From the NCBI GenBank assembly GCA_016647705.1, contig CM028329.1, positions 14,657,910 to 14,721,909 of the forward strand: DNA of 64,000 nt. Reading direction: 5' to 3'. This document shows, piece after piece, positions 46,009-59,207 of this stretch. The notes under the pieces were generated by a model. It saw only the letters and a list, made by a program, of their open reading frames with translations, made no database searches and was not told where the DNA came from. Each line of letters starts with the position of its first letter. The first letter of the stretch is position 1. The DNA comes from Eucommia ulmoides (Eukaryota; Streptophyta; Magnoliopsida; Garryales; Eucommiaceae). The position numbers were made by a program, and so were the translations under genes.

Positions 46009-48355
46009 TGTTAATATATGTTTATGATGATGTCACAATATGTGTTTTGATGATGTCAATATTAGTAATATAACGATGTCACATTAGACACAAATTATAT
46101 GTTTCAATGTGTGTTGATTGAATCATACCTTGATTATACTAACCAAAGTGATATCTTAAGTGCAGGTATTGAGATTCAATTATTCATTGTGTGTGCTAAC
46201 CACTATGAATTTTAAGTGTGAAATGTAGGTATAATCTTGATATGAAGATCACGATACTTAGGTAATATTTAGTCTAAAGGATGTTACTCTTGAAGAGATT
46301 ATATATCTTGACTCATTAGGATGTGCGCACACACATACTGAGAATGCATATATTCATGATATTATGATTTAAACATGATCATTATTTGATTATATCATGG
46401 CACGTGTGATTGGATTGTTCAACACATGATTAATTAAAAAATTCATATATTGATACAATATGCTTAAAGGGAGAAAACATATTTTCAATATGCTCAATAT
46501 ACTTATCTTGATAATTTGACCAATTTATGCATATATTTGATATATCTCATCATTACTTGTTTAATGTTATTTCAAACTTGATTAATATATTTAAATATTA
46601 TATACATGACATTAGATTGGTATTTAAATGAGATTTTTACAATATTGCATAAAAAATTATATTTTTGCATAAAATCTACTACACTATATGTTTGATCCTA
46701 TTATATCTCATGCAAATGATCTACGTGATGATGTACATGTATAATATGTTTCATATATATGATATTGAATTTCCATACATGAAAATTTTATATACATTAT
46801 ACATACATGTATGAAATATTCAAACTTTGTTTTACAACTTGCATTAAATATTGAGCTGAAAATTTTGACTATTTCATTTTGCTATAAATACATGTCCAAC
46901 AACTTATATTTCTCATGGATTGAAATCAACATGCTTTCACATTGATTACCTGATATTTTTACATTAATATTTGTCTTGAAAGTTGAAAATAAACCAAGAT
47001 TTATCCAAATTATACACAGCTGGTTTGAAAAACACAACATATACTTTTGTTAACTTAATTGACCATATCTCACTCATTTTATGTCCAAATGCATTGATTC
47101 TTGAGCCATTTGAAAGATAATTCAATAATCTTTATATATGAGATTGATATTCAAGTTTTGAAACTGAAATTTTGTGTTAACATTCTCATTAATGCAAACA
47201 AGTAGTAGCTGCTAGTAAAAAATATGAGTAGGACCTTTGTCTATTCAAAATAGCATATTTCTCTCAAATCTTGTCCAAATCAGATGCACCACATATGGTT
47301 GGAAATCATATTCAAAGGGATTTAAAACCATAATAAATTCATATAGGTATTACTTAAAATATTGGGAAGATATGATCGATTTTCTCATAAACAAGTTGCA
47401 ACAAATTTTGAAATTTGCTAAGAAGACTTAGTGCCAAGGAGCCTCTTTGCCATAATGATCTAAGGGACAAATGACAACGGTTATGAGGAATTTTAAGCTT
47501 CATTATTATTTGATACTATACCTTTCTTTGGTTATATAAATGAAGGTCAAACAGCTTGGATAAAAATAGAATCACATACAAGAGCTTACAAGAGTTATAT
47601 ACCAAAGATATTCAAGTTCTCATTGTTTAGCAATATCATTTTGATTCTTATTCTTACATTTCTTGTGTGATCACTCTTGTACTTAAAGTTCATCTACTAT
47701 TTCTTGAGTGATGTTTGTGAGAAGCACTAAGCACTAGTAAGTCAAAGTATTGTAATCTTTATAGAGAGTGTTTAGAGCTCCAAGGTCGGTTTTGTAAGTT
47801 AGATTATAAAATCATTTTTGAGTGTTCTATTGAGAGATTGCACTTTATATAAACATCAAATCAAGAAAGATACTCAATATAAGTACATCAACATCAAATT
47901 GTGAAGAAGTTGAAGAAGACCAAAGGAAGGTCCTTTGGTGGTGACAGACCAATCTCTTCGGAAAGAAGATCACGTGGAAATGTTTGATCTTCACCCGTAA
48001 GAAGATTGTGAAAGGTTGTTCTTCACTTGTAAGAAGAGTGAAAGATTGTAAATGGTTTAATCTTCACCCGTAAGAAGATTAAAATATTAGTGAACTAGAA
48101 CTCTCCATCGGGAGTGCGGAGGAGTAGACTAGGCAAGAAGGTCTTGTCGAACTATTATAAATTCCTTGTGTCTTGTGGTTTGATTATCTATATCTCTTAC
48201 TCTTTACTTTGATTATTTTGATTTGATAGATTATTCCGCTGCACACACAAACACAAGAACTAACAAGTTTGATTTGAAATTTTGGTAGAAAGATTTCACA
48301 AAAAAGTTTTATATATCCAATTCACCACTCTCTTGGATCAATCTCTAGGCCAACA
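46009..48355 (+). mobile_element. Solo LTR of a second copia family (2347 bp)
   Basis: It starts TGTTAATATATG and ends CTCTAGGCCAACA, with the perfect target duplication GGAAG (46004-46008 and 48356-48360). The uninterrupted site is seen in the partner LTR near 53138. It has a likely TATA box (TATATAAA, 47533-47540) and a repeated phrase CACCCGTAAGAAGATT at about 47993, 48027 and 48067. The ending TCCAATTCACC...GGCCAACA is shared with the Sirevirus-like LTRs, but the rest is a different family. Confidence 0.95.
47533..47540 (+). promoter_or_regulatory. TATA box of the 46009-48355 solo LTR
   Basis: TATATAAA preceded by TTTGGT and followed by a moderately GC-richer leader (AAGGTCAAACAGCTTGG), in the second half of the LTR as expected. 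Confidence 0.55.
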
Positions 48356-48539
48356 GGAAGTATTTAACTACTTAAATTGAGAGAATTATGAATTATGTGG
48401 ACCAAATTAAAAAGCATACATAAATATATATATATATATATACCATATCTTTAACAAGATCATATCCCCAAATTTCCCTCTTGAAATCATAAAAAAATGC
48501 TATTTTTTACTGAATGACCGAGTTCCTCGAAATCTCAAC

Positions 48540-48960
48540 CAAAATAGTCGGTTGACTAATCCTTAGCAGTCGGTTGACCGATTGATACAACAGTATTTTC
48601 CAGTCGATTGACCAATATCCCTCTGGTCGATTGACCAATGGATGCAGAAAGTTTCCCTGCCAAGCCTTCAACCCAATCAATTGACCGATTGCGTCCCAAT
48701 CAGTTGATCGATTGTTTCAGAAACTTTCTCTGCCAAAACTTATGATCCAATCGGTTTACTGATTACCTTGGTATGGCTGACCGATTGATCCAAGGATAAC
48801 CCACCTTACTCTAAAAATATCACTAAATCAAATAGTTGACCGATTACTTTCAATCGATTGATCGATTGATGTTGGGTGGTCATTTCCTTCACCAATTTTG
48901 CTCTAAAACCCACTGTATGATTCAGTTAACCAATTGTTTTTCTCGGTTGACGGAATTGAC
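48540..48960. repeat. Decayed palindromic array of TTGACCGATT in the copia 3' LTR
   Basis: Phrases such as GTCGGTTGAC, GTTGACCGATTG and CAATCGATTGATCGATTG recur about ten times at irregular spacing. They are what GTCGAC-type palindromes become after C-to-T changes. The partner array is at 53325-53690. Confidence 0.8.
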
Positions 48961-49888
48961 CCTAAATTTTAACTTTTTTATACTTAAGTCCTTATTTTCA
49001 ATTAGGTCAATTTATATTTTCAATTATCACATAAGGAGCACATATTAAATCAATAATTAGGATCTGAAATTCTATCATTTCAACATACAAAAAGATAACT
49101 CATTTAATAGTGTCGTATGTGATCCTAATTTGGGTTGCATTAACAGTATAAAAGGTATTGAGTTGTTTTCACCTAATTTCTTCAAAGTCTTCAACATTCT
49201 TCAATGCATTCATCTTTGTACCCATAATATTTTCTTCATGATGTCTTCAACATAATCAATAATATGGAACTCTTTTCTGAAATACTCAACAAACATATAA
49301 GTTCCACAAAAAACATCAACACTTAATTGTTCATCAAAACCTAGAGATCAATAATTTCTCCCTTTTTGATGTTGACGATTAACTTTGATGTTTTCTTCAA
49401 AAAAAAATATGACCACACTCTCCCTAAATCTGAGGACGGGTATTTAACTCATTTAAGCATAAACTTAAAGACCTAATCAAATAATTCAAAAGATATTCAA
49501 TATAAGTACAAAAACTAATTTAACGATATTCAACATAAAGCCCAATTTCTTAATAAATTCTCCTTAAACATCAACCTCTCCCCTTTGTCATCTCAAAAAG
49601 TAAGGACGAGGAAACAAAAACATCACTCTAGGCATACATCGTTAGGCCTAGCTATGCCTAAATCTCGAATAATTTTCATGAACTTTGATCTTCCACTAGA
49701 GGTTTACTATTCGAAGGTATCAAAATATTCAACATCTCTTTTTTCAATATATGTATAACATATTATTGTCCCACTTATAAAAACTCATCCCTCTATATAA
49801 TTGAAAATAAGCTAATTCATGTTTAGGAGAATAAACCTGCGACAATCAAAACATTTCAATACTATAACATGAAATCATATAATTTTAA

Positions 49889-51605
49889 TTAAGTTAATAT
49901 GTAAACGTATTTGATTAACATGCAATAATTCTGAGACAACAATAGAATATATAAAACAGCACTGGTCTTAGAAATTCTTACCAACTTATTTAAACTTATT
50001 TTCTTACTCATGGCAAAGTCTCCAAAAATTACATGACTTTTGTCTTTAAGTGTCAAAGACATAAATTTTACTTTATCCCCTGTCATATGTTAATAACAGC
50101 TACTTCTTAGAAACAAATTGTCCTTACTCAAAGATGCTTATTAGATTAACGTGCAAGGAGCACCTCAAAAATATTTCTAGGTAGTACCCAATCTAAGTGA
50201 GTTCGATCTTGTTATTCAGGATAATTTTATTTCCTCTAGAAATCCAAACTTGTCCGCATTCAGATAATTTAGAAAAACATCTGCTTATAGTATGCCCCCA
50301 CAACATTACATTTAAAATATCTAACAAGATCATTGGTTCCAGAAAAGAATTTATGAAATATCTTTTGTTTAAGGTTTTTCTGAAAGCCGAAAATCCCTCT
50401 TGAACTCTCCAAAAACATTTTCAAATTATTTTCACCACCCGTGAATTTGAGAACAATCGAATGTAAATTCGAAACATTGGATTTCAATTCATTATTTTCA
50501 GATCCGAATTTCATCACATGCTTGTTAAGTGTATTAATTGTACTTTGTAGGGCATTAATTTGAAAGCACTAGTTTTTATAATCATGCATTAGTTCTTGAT
50601 AAACATCAAATAAATTATTGAAATCTAAAGAGCAAGAACTAGAACATTTCATTACCTCAACTCCAGTGGCCATCAAAGCAAGCATAAATGAATCATTACT
50701 GGTCGATTTTTTTAGAGCTACTTGACTCTAAGTCATCCCAAGTGACTTTCATTGTCTTTTTCTTGCTCTTCTTCACCTTCTTCTTTTTCTTTTTCTTTTT
50801 TTCCTTCTCTTGCTCAGGATATTCGGTTTGGAAGTGTCCGGTCTTGTGACAATTGTAGCATTTCACATTTCTCATGTTGAAATTTCTCTTTCCCTAGAAT
50901 GTTCGCCGAGTTATTTTTTTGAAATTCTTCATGAGAAGCACCACATCCTTTTCTTGCTTATTATCAAGACTAATATCATTATTGTCATCATCTTCCTCTT
51001 TTTCTAAACTTTCAACGCCAATGACTTCTTTTTGATATTTCTTGTTTCATCCTTATATCCTCGTATAGCCATATTATGTGTCATTAGATTGCCAATGAGC
51101 TCATCAATAGTATGGACTATAAGATCTTCAGCTTCCTCTATCATTGTTACTTTCGGCTTCCGAACTTTAGCACTTTATCCTTCCTAGTATAGTCTCAAAA
51201 TCTTTCGCACATTATCCTCCATAGTATAGGGCTTTCAGAGTTGACTATGGTTATTGTAGATATTATTGAATCTTGTGTACATCTCCAAAATTGATTATGT
51301 TTCACCCATTCTAAATAATTTGAATTGATGGACTAAGGCATTGATCTTGGACTGTTTTACCTAATTTGCCCTTTCGTGAGTGATTTGCAACGTGCCCCAT
51401 TTTTCTTTCACCAATCCACAACTTGAAACCCAGGTAATTTGTTAGCATCTAAAGAACAAAACAAAATATTAATAACCTGAGATTTAATAGAAAGTTTATG
51501 TTTGTCAAAAGTGGTCAGCTGGTCTTTCTTCTTAGATACTCCATTCTCCTTAGAAATGAATGGACCGTCCTCAATAGCGAGCCACACATCATAATTGGTG
51601 GCCAC
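49889..51605 (-). pseudogene. Broken copia gag with zinc knuckle, plus a protease scrap
   Basis: In minus-strand order: a UBN2-type gag start (51605-51408) with WLAIEDGPFI and ILFCSLDANKL; gag core (about 51400-51060) with VHQFKLFRMGET, LVRKIL-like and LIGNLMTH phrases; and a zinc knuckle CYNCHKTGHFQTEY at 50817-50860, where the last Cys is Tyr. A lysine-rich stretch and a coiled-coil extension follow (50517-50269), and finally a segment around MTGDKVKFMSLTL (50086-49889) resembling the start of the copia protease/pre-integrase region. Stops and frame changes occur throughout. Gag would package the RNA; this copy cannot. Confidence 0.85.
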
Positions 51606-51763
51606 CAGAAAAAAAAAAGTAATTATTCTATCCTTCTAGAATAAGTAGTTATCACCTACAAACAAAGGTAGACGGTACATAGACTGCCCCCCACCTAGTA
51701 TGCCTATCGAGTGCGCCATGTGATCTTTCTTAACTAGGGTTTTAATCTAATTGAGCTAAACCA

Positions 51764-51775
51764 GCTCTGGTACCA
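51764..51775 (-). other. Primer-binding site, tRNA-iMet type
   Basis: The minus strand reads TGGTACCAGAGC just inside the 5' LTR, one transition from the plant consensus TGGTATCAGAGC. This is the usual copia primer site and sets the element's direction. Confidence 0.9.
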
Positions 51776-51778
51776 ATT

Positions 51779-54070
51779 TTTTGGCCCAATGAGCCACCCA
51801 TGAAAGGGGTGAATTGGGTAGTAAGAAAAATTTAAACAATTAAATCTTTTAACACTTAATTATCAAATGATCAATTTTTCCTAAATCAATTATTATCTTT
51901 ATTACGCAGTGGATAAGTGCTTATAACTAGGTGAACAACCAAACACAATGTAATGAAAATAATAAAGAAAACAACACACCAAGATATATCCTGGTTCAGC
52001 AAGTTTGTCATGCCTAATCTAGTTCTTCGAGCTCCAAGGATAATTGCAACCTCTAAACCACTTGATTCCTTTACTAGGTAGGTACCAAACCCTTGCAATG
52101 ATTCTTTTATCAAGCTCATAATCAACCCTTACAAATACCTTTTTTCCAAGCAAAAGAAGAACCTTATCTTTTTACCAGGCTAAAGACTAACCTAATTCCA
52201 TTACAGGAAGAATCAAAACCTAGTCCTTTTAACAGACTAAAGATCAAGCCTCACCACACTATTAAGTATCCTTTTCTAAGGTAAGGATAGAACCCTTACA
52301 ATTCAATCAATTCAATTGCAGGGAGAATTAAGATGTAATTCTTTTCAAAGGAAAAAAAATAACCCAACCTTTTTACTTAGGACAAAGATTAAACTCTAAT
52401 TTTTTTCACAGTAAAAAGATCAAAACCTAGTTACCTTGACTAAATATCGGTCCAACCGTGTCTAATCTGCTCATACTCACAAATACAGAAAAATATGAGT
52501 TTCTTCTCACAAGGAGATTCTACCACCTCAATACAGATATATCGGATTAATGCCCCAAAATTTACTACATGATAGATACAGTAAGGCAAATTAATATCTA
52601 ATTAATAAATAATATGGCAACTTAAATTAAAGTACATAATCAGATAATCACACAAAATTATTTCAAAAAGATTTTCAGGCTTTTACGTTTGAAAACAATT
52701 TTCTAATGATCTTAAATCCAAGCAAGCAATAATAGTATGAAATCAAAATAGAGAACAATAACTTGGTAAAATCTCATCGAAAAAACACTGAAGATTAAAA
52801 CAAAATCGCAATATAGCACAAGTCGGTGATGCTAAATTAACAATACTTTAAATCAAGAACTTACATACAATCTCTCACAAAAATCTCAGCATAAATATCA
52901 CTCTTAGAATAGGTCAAAGTTGATGTTCTTGATGCGATTTACCTCAATCCTGCAAGTTTATATATATATACTGATAATAAGCCCTCCAATGGCTACTTTC
53001 CAAAAGATATGCCTCTAAAAGGCACTCTTACACCCCATATAACAATATCTTTCAATTATGGGGTAATCCAATTAAACATATCTTTTAAAACTCCCAAATC
53101 AATCCATGAAATATTTCTCAATTAACAATCATTAAGATAGGAAGTATTCAACTACTTAAATTGAGAGAATCATGTATTATGTGGACTAAATTAAAAGTGA
53201 TATATAAACATATGTACCATATCTTCAATAAGATCAAATCCCCCGAATTTCTCCCTTGGAATCATAAAAAATGGCTAGTTTTTTTACTGAAAGACCAAGT
53301 ACCTCAGAATCTCAACCAAAACAGTCAGTTGACCGATTCCTGGTAGTCGGTTGATCGATTGATATAATATTGTTTTCCAGTCGGTTGACCGATACCCCTC
53401 TGTTCAGTTGACTAATTGATGTAGAGAGTTTTCCTACCAAGTCCTTAACCCAATCGGTTGACCCATTGTGTTTTAATCCGTTGACCGATTATTTTAGAGA
53501 CTTCTTCTTCCAAAACTTATGATCCAATCAATTGACCAATTACCTTGGTTTGGTTAACCGATTACTTTCAGTCGCTTGACTGATTGATGCTGCGTGGTTA
53601 TTTTCTTTACCAATTCTGCTCCAAAACCCACTGTATGATTTAGTTAACCGATTGTTTTTCTCGGTTGACCGAATTGACCCTAAACTTCAATTTTTTTATA
53701 CTTAAGTCCTTATTTTCAATTAGGAAAATTTCTATTTTTAATTATCACATAAGGATAGCGTATTAAATCAATAATTAGGATCCTAAATTCTATCATTTCA
53801 ACGCACAAAAAGATAACTCATTTAATTGTGTCGTGTGTGATCCAAATTCGGGTTGCATTAAGAGTATTGAAGTATTAAGTTGTTTTCACCTAATTTCTTC
53901 AAGATCTTCAACACTCTTTACTACATTCATCTTTGCACCCATAATATTTTCTTCATGATGTCTTCAACATAATCGATAATTTGGAACTCTTTTCCAAAAT
54001 ACTCAACTAGCACATTAGTTCCATAAAAAACATCAACACTTAATTGTTCATCAAAACCTAGAGATCAACA
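51779..54070 (-). repeat. 5' LTR of the copia element (2292 bp)
   Basis: On the minus strand it starts at 54070 with TGTTGATCTCTAGG and ends near 51779 with CTCATTGGGCCAAAA, where CCAACA is expected. It aligns with the other LTR over its length, except that it is uninterrupted at the GGAAG site. It contains the palindromic array at 53325-53690 and recurring AAGATCAAAMCCTAGTT-type phrases at 52150-52440. Confidence 0.92.
53325..53690. repeat. Decayed palindromic array in the copia 5' LTR
   Basis: GTTGACCGATTCC, GTCGGTTGATCGATTG, GTCGGTTGACCGAT and similar phrases recur about ten times. It is collinear with the array at 48540-48960. Confidence 0.8.
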
Positions 54071-56240
54071 CTACACATGCTCTAACCAGGGAGTATCCAA
54101 GTAACCTTGAAGAAGTACAGAAGACCTCTTCAACCAAAACAAAGGAATAAATATCCGAAAGATTTGCAATGGGAAGAATGATAGATTAAGTGTTAGAGCC
54201 TAAGCCCGTCCGAGAAAAGTTCTTGAAAGATCTGGTAGCTGAACAAATGAAGATTGACTAATATAAGCTAAGACGTTATCTAAACATAACTAATTCAGAG
54301 ACCCCCTGAAAACCAACATAAAAATAAAAGTAAGAGGAACCTCGCACAATTGAAGATCTTTAAGATTGGAAGAAGACGATAAGCAAATGATAATATAATA
54401 TTAGATAATGGGGAAAGTAGTAGGGATAAAGGCAAAACCAATAAAATCCTTGAGACTAATTCAAATTACCCTTATTCTCTAAAAATGTATAATCCTAAAA
54501 GTAAGTGTTAAGAGAAATAATAAAGACCGGTCTCAGAAAGGTTCTAAACACTGAGTGGCCACACGAAAGCCATTAGGTGAATCAAGCTCTCTATATGATC
54601 CGAGTATTAAGTCTTAAGGGGCATCTTAACACCTAGTGACTTGGGCAAACTGGACTAAGATCACTACCCAAAGCTATCTACATAGATTATATAGAAAGTA
54701 TGACTCCCTGCTTACTAGAGTGAAGAAAAATAATAGAACATTCTCTTAACACTACCATGATAGAATAACATTTGTTAGTCGTCATTAACTAACACTTGTT
54801 TCTCCATCACTTCTATTCTCCCTCATCAGAGTCATTGCAGGAAGGCCCATTCCGTCTGCCCTCAATCCAAGATAAAATAAGTGAAGTAGAGCTATCAATA
54901 AAGCCTCAGGTAACATATAGGGCCTAGGTAATCTCGATAACAATCTTAGAAAATATCAATATCAAAACTTGATGGAATTGAAACTAGACAACCTCATTAA
55001 CTAATGACTACGGATATTTGGTTTAAATTACTATTGAACTTACCTTAATCATAATTTAGATTAATTAGATGCAAAAAATTGCAACAATCATTAAAATGAT
55101 TAAGCATTTGAATATGATTACCTGAGTATACTCTAGTTAGAATAATCTCACATAGACATGGAAAGGAAATATATATGGCGTATATAGGTTAATGCTTAGA
55201 GCATCATAAATGAACGTAGGAAAGTATGGGAAAGGTAGAGAAGAAGCCTTATTAAATAAGCCATTTACTTTAACCCTATCCCAAAACTAATCTAAAAGTC
55301 ATTTAAAACCCGAGCCAAATCAACAGTGATCTCTATACTGATCCAGATGCTCCCATTCTGGGATATTCTGAGCTCAATCCAGTGAGACCTAATATAACTA
55401 CTATTCCTGTCCGAACCTTTTCGTCTTGTAACCAATACCTAGAGACTATTCAAAGAAAAATCCCAATCAGAATTCCAGTTTCAATGCAAAAATGAGCAAA
55501 CGAGCATGAAGCCTTTCAGAAGCACTGGTTAGTTTTCTGTATCCGAAACCACATGGAAATAACTAGGGGAAATGGAAAATAGAAAATGTACTTAGTGTAA
55601 ACAATCTATGAAACATTCTAGGAAAAGCTGGCATCACTAGATAGACGATGCATTACCTAGGAAAATATTCTAGGTAAAAGATTTGGGCTTCGTAGAATCA
55701 TAAGTCAGTATCAAAATAATACACAAACACCATGCATCATGATTCACTTAGGCATACATAACTTGCATACGTATGAGAAAAATTAGTCATCGTACTTTAA
55801 ACTAGAGATTGTAACATTCTGCATATTCTTTGGCATCACTAGGCCATTATCGACATAACACTTGCACCCATACACCTTATTTAGGAGATCTTATAAACTA
55901 GCAGGCAATCCTCGGACAGGTAATCTGGTCAAGTAACCTCACCATATTACCATACCATCGCCATCACTGATAATAGTTTTAAACAAAATTAGGTTTAGAC
56001 ACGGTATCAACCTCACATAAAGTGCTTCTTGATAGTAGACCTTCGTCATTCCTAAGATGCGTCAATGTGTAGTAGAGTGTCATTAGAAAGTCAGCCTCAC
56101 TAGTATCTAGCACGACCTTCTTAGAATTGAGCAAGTCCTAGAGTCGTACTAAACCTCCACTCGACCAAAATGAAATAGCATAATTTGAAAACTTAAATAC
56201 ACTAACAAATCAAAGTTAATGATCAATTTTACTTAGCTAA
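54071..56240 (+). other. Tat element 2 interior, unrecognised
   Basis: After the right CTACA duplication the sequence shows brief coding-like stretches on the plus strand, for example 54080-54150 and 55320-55560, broken by stops. None matches a domain I can name. Pol of element 2 is expected here by position, but no reverse transcriptase motif was found, so pol is deleted or lost to recognition. From about 56240 it aligns with 12170 onward of element 1. Confidence 0.5.
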
Positions 56241-57715
56241 GGCCTAGAAAAAATTCTAACAAGACGAACCGATTTAGCTTCATAATCCTGTAGCTAATCA
56301 ATCTCCTCCCTAGCTCGCAGACTGGGGTATATTTTACACTATTAATAATTGTGAATCACATGATAGGAAGTGTTAGATTAGATTCCCCAATGGAACTTAT
56401 CCAGTCGACGCCCCAGTCTACGACTAGGGCATATTTCATCCTATCCATATTTTCTTGATGGAAAGAGCATTCATTTTGTCTTACGACGTGAAATAAAATT
56501 CCTAAATCATAATGAACTTAATTAATTTCATTAAACCAAACGATATAGGAACTACTTGTTAGCCTGATTCCCGGTGGAGCCCAGAATACGTAGGAAACCC
56601 TCACGGGTTTGATTGACAAACTTAAACTAATCAATTGCACTAAACTACGTGCCAACCTAATTCTCTGTTTTCTGAGATACGTAGGCAACCCATGTTTGAG
56701 TTCGATTGCATCGTTCAAAATAAAAACCATTCATACACATTGAACTAGGAGTCAACTAGATTTCTTGTGAAAACAAGAATACCTAGGAAACCCTTACAAG
56801 GTTAGGTTGACAACTAAGAATACTCAGTAATGTTTCGACTTGATCTTTGGTAGATCAACAAGGTGCATAGAAACCTAAGTGGGTTCAATCAAAATAAAAT
56901 AGAATAGGGGTATCATCTATATGACACTCTCTCAGCCCTAGACCAAGGCGCATCTCTATGAATAGTACTTTGACTCTCCTGAGAAAATCCATGTGCACTC
57001 TCTTTGTTTACCAAAAAATAGAGGATGCTTAACCAGGAACAACGCATCAATCTGGGTTTTGTTGATAAACCAATAGGCGCCGAACTATATTTCGATTCGA
57101 TTCTTGGTAGATTACCAAGATATATAGGAAACCCTTTCGGTCGCCATTAACTAAATCCCATGTCAATTGAGATTAAATCGTGATAAATAATAAAATCCCC
57201 ACAAAGTAGCTCAATAATAAATCCCCCAATCAATTGGAACTGAACCATACCAAATATAACAATAGCCATCAATCCAAATTTAACCATTTTAAACTTCAAT
57301 CAATCAAGGAAGAATTAGGTGTCGACCCGAGTCTTGGTAAATACCAAGATACGTGAAACATTTATAGGTTGGGTCATCACCTTAAACAAAATTCCTCTAT
57401 CCCCAACAGACTACACTTTGATCTATCCTTGGTAGAAGACCTTTGATCTATCCTTGGTAGAAGACCAAGGTACATAGGAAACCCAAGTGGGTCTGGTCAA
57501 AGTTAGAGAGATGTCATCCTTACAACATTCTCTATGTCCTGTATCAGGGCGCATCTCTCGAGAAGTCCCTTGACTTCCTTAAGAAGCCAATCCTTTTGTT
57601 AAACAGAGAACAAAGGATACCTATGCTCGAACTATGCATTGACTTGATCCTTGGTAAATTACCAAGGTACGTAAGAAGCCCTTGTGGGTACGGTTGATAA
57701 TCTGAGATAGCACAG
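56240..57715 (+). repeat. Tat element 2 3' region with the GAACTACGT stem-loop array
   Basis: It aligns with element 1 from 12170. Array units begin near 56531, 56643, 56740, 56825, 57081, 57310, 57405 and 57629. Several units contain a perfect or near-perfect stem-loop just before the TACGTAGG phrase: CTTGTgaaaACAAG (56764-56777), CTTGGTagattACCAAG (57103-57119), CTTGGTaaatACCAAG (57333-57348), CCTTGGTagaagACCAAGG (57452-57470), CCTTGGTaaattACCAAGG (57649-57667). A 31-bp direct duplication lies at about 57417-57472. Confidence 0.8.
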
Positions 57716-59207
57716 TGGTAGCGCGTAATTACGTTACTACTTTCACTCGCAAGTGTACGAGCTCAAGTTTTAGTATAGGTGGAGAGAGTAAGGGTATCAT
57801 GTTCCCAGGGATTGGTTGAGATTATTATTGAGTACCGTAACTATCATAACCTAATTTTATCTAGGCGGCATAAATTAAGTTTATAATTAATAAATACTAA
57901 TACTAAGTTAATTAATCTAATTATACTAATGCTAGTATGAGATGGTTAAGGGAAAATCTTGCCTAGGGATTAACTTTTGTTTACAAAAACGTGTTTGGTC
58001 TCGTTTTAGTTTATGTTAATGGTGTTCGGGTATCCGACAATCTCGGTTTGTAAACTCACTCACCACCTCTCCTGAGTGTAAGACAAGTGAATACATGACT
58101 TTGTGTCAATGGAGAAGTCCCCCTCAACGTCTTAACGATACTAGGTTACGTGAGTCTCGCCCCAATGTCATTGATTGCACACTTTCTAACGCCCTCGTTG
58201 GTCGTTAGATTGTCGTGTTGTATTTACTCTAGTTCGAATCTGGGGTTACCTCTCCCGAGTGTCAAACCTCGTATTCTCTAATTATCTAAACAAGCATAAT
58301 AACATGACAACACGGCAAACACAATCGAAATTATTATGAAACACACATTAATGAAACACAAACTCAAACAAACAACACTTTTATAAATTATATTAATTCC
58401 TAGACAAAAACTCGTTTAACTCATAGACATTGTCGGTTATACAATTAAAAATGAGCAAAACAAGCTCAAACAACAATCCTAAGATAACAAATTAAGAAAG
58501 GAACAAGAGAAACTTAGCCTAGTCCGAAGATTTGTCGCTAAAAACGTTTCGGGATCGCTCCTCCGTTATTGCATTGTGATCTTCTCCTTAGGATTTGAAT
58601 GAGCACTCCCAAAACCTCTCTCTAAAATATCCCTAGTCTAATGGGGCTCTCATGGCCAGAGGAGAGGAGAGAAGGGGGTATAAATGGGAAAAATATCTAA
58701 AATAAATATTTAAATCTGTGCAGAGGTAACTGCCGCAGCGGTGGGATTCACCGCCACGGCGGTGAGTAGGTTGGTTCAGTGATCGCTGTAGCAGTGGAGA
58801 AGGCGATAGATTTAGGGACTTCTCTGCATTTTCACCGCCTAGGCGATAGATTTGTCCGCTGAGGCGGTGGCCTTCTCTGCTATAGTTTTACCGCTGCGGC
58901 GGTGGGTTCACCACTGCAACGGTGGATTTGCAGAAAGTTAAGGCATTCTCTATACTTTAACGGTCGCAGCGGTAGTTTGGTCACCGCGGCAATGGCTGCA
59001 GGTTTTGAATTTCAGCTTCTTTGCCCTTTTTTCACCATTATTTCACTGTCTTTGATTTGATGTGATTATTTTTTTATCCGTTTTCATCCCGTTTCACCTC
59101 AAACACCTGATTTAAAAAAAACACATAAAAACATATTAAAATATATTAACATACTTGAAAACTAACAATGTTCGGATTGGAAATAGATAGGTAATTTACA
59201 CCTATTA
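57716..59207 (-). mobile_element. Solo LTR of the Athila-like family (1492 bp)
   Basis: It is bounded by the perfect target duplication CACAG (57711-57715 and 59208-59212). On the minus strand it starts TAATAGGTG (TGATAGGTG in relatives) and ends CTACCA. The uninterrupted site is preserved in element 1 near 18343-18375. Its palindrome cluster (58725-59000) is the largest here and mixes core types: CCGCTGCGGCGGTGG near 58892 and CACCGCCTAGGCG near 58839. Confidence 0.94.

Larger units (their letters stand above)
44646..49353 (-). repeat. 3' LTR of the copia element, split by a solo LTR
   Basis: On the minus strand it starts at 49353 (TATTGATCTCTAGG) and ends at 44646 (CATTGGGACAACA). Without the insertion at 46009-48355 and its duplicated GGAAG it is about 2356 bp, close to the 2292 bp of its partner. 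It carries a decayed palindromic array at 48540-48960. Confidence 0.9.
44646..54070 (-). mobile_element. Internally deleted Sirevirus-like copia element (9425 bp with a nested solo LTR)
   Basis: The perfect target duplication CTACA (44641-44645 and 54071-54075) brackets two minus-strand LTRs: 51779-54070 (5') and 44646-49353 (3', itself interrupted). The 2.4-kb interior holds a tRNA-iMet primer-binding site, a broken gag and a scrap of protease, then the 3' polypurine region. Integrase, reverse transcriptase and RNase H are missing. Gag layout with a knuckle followed by a coiled-coil extension, long LTRs and palindromic arrays point to the Sirevirus (SIRE/Maximus) lineage. Confidence 0.93.
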
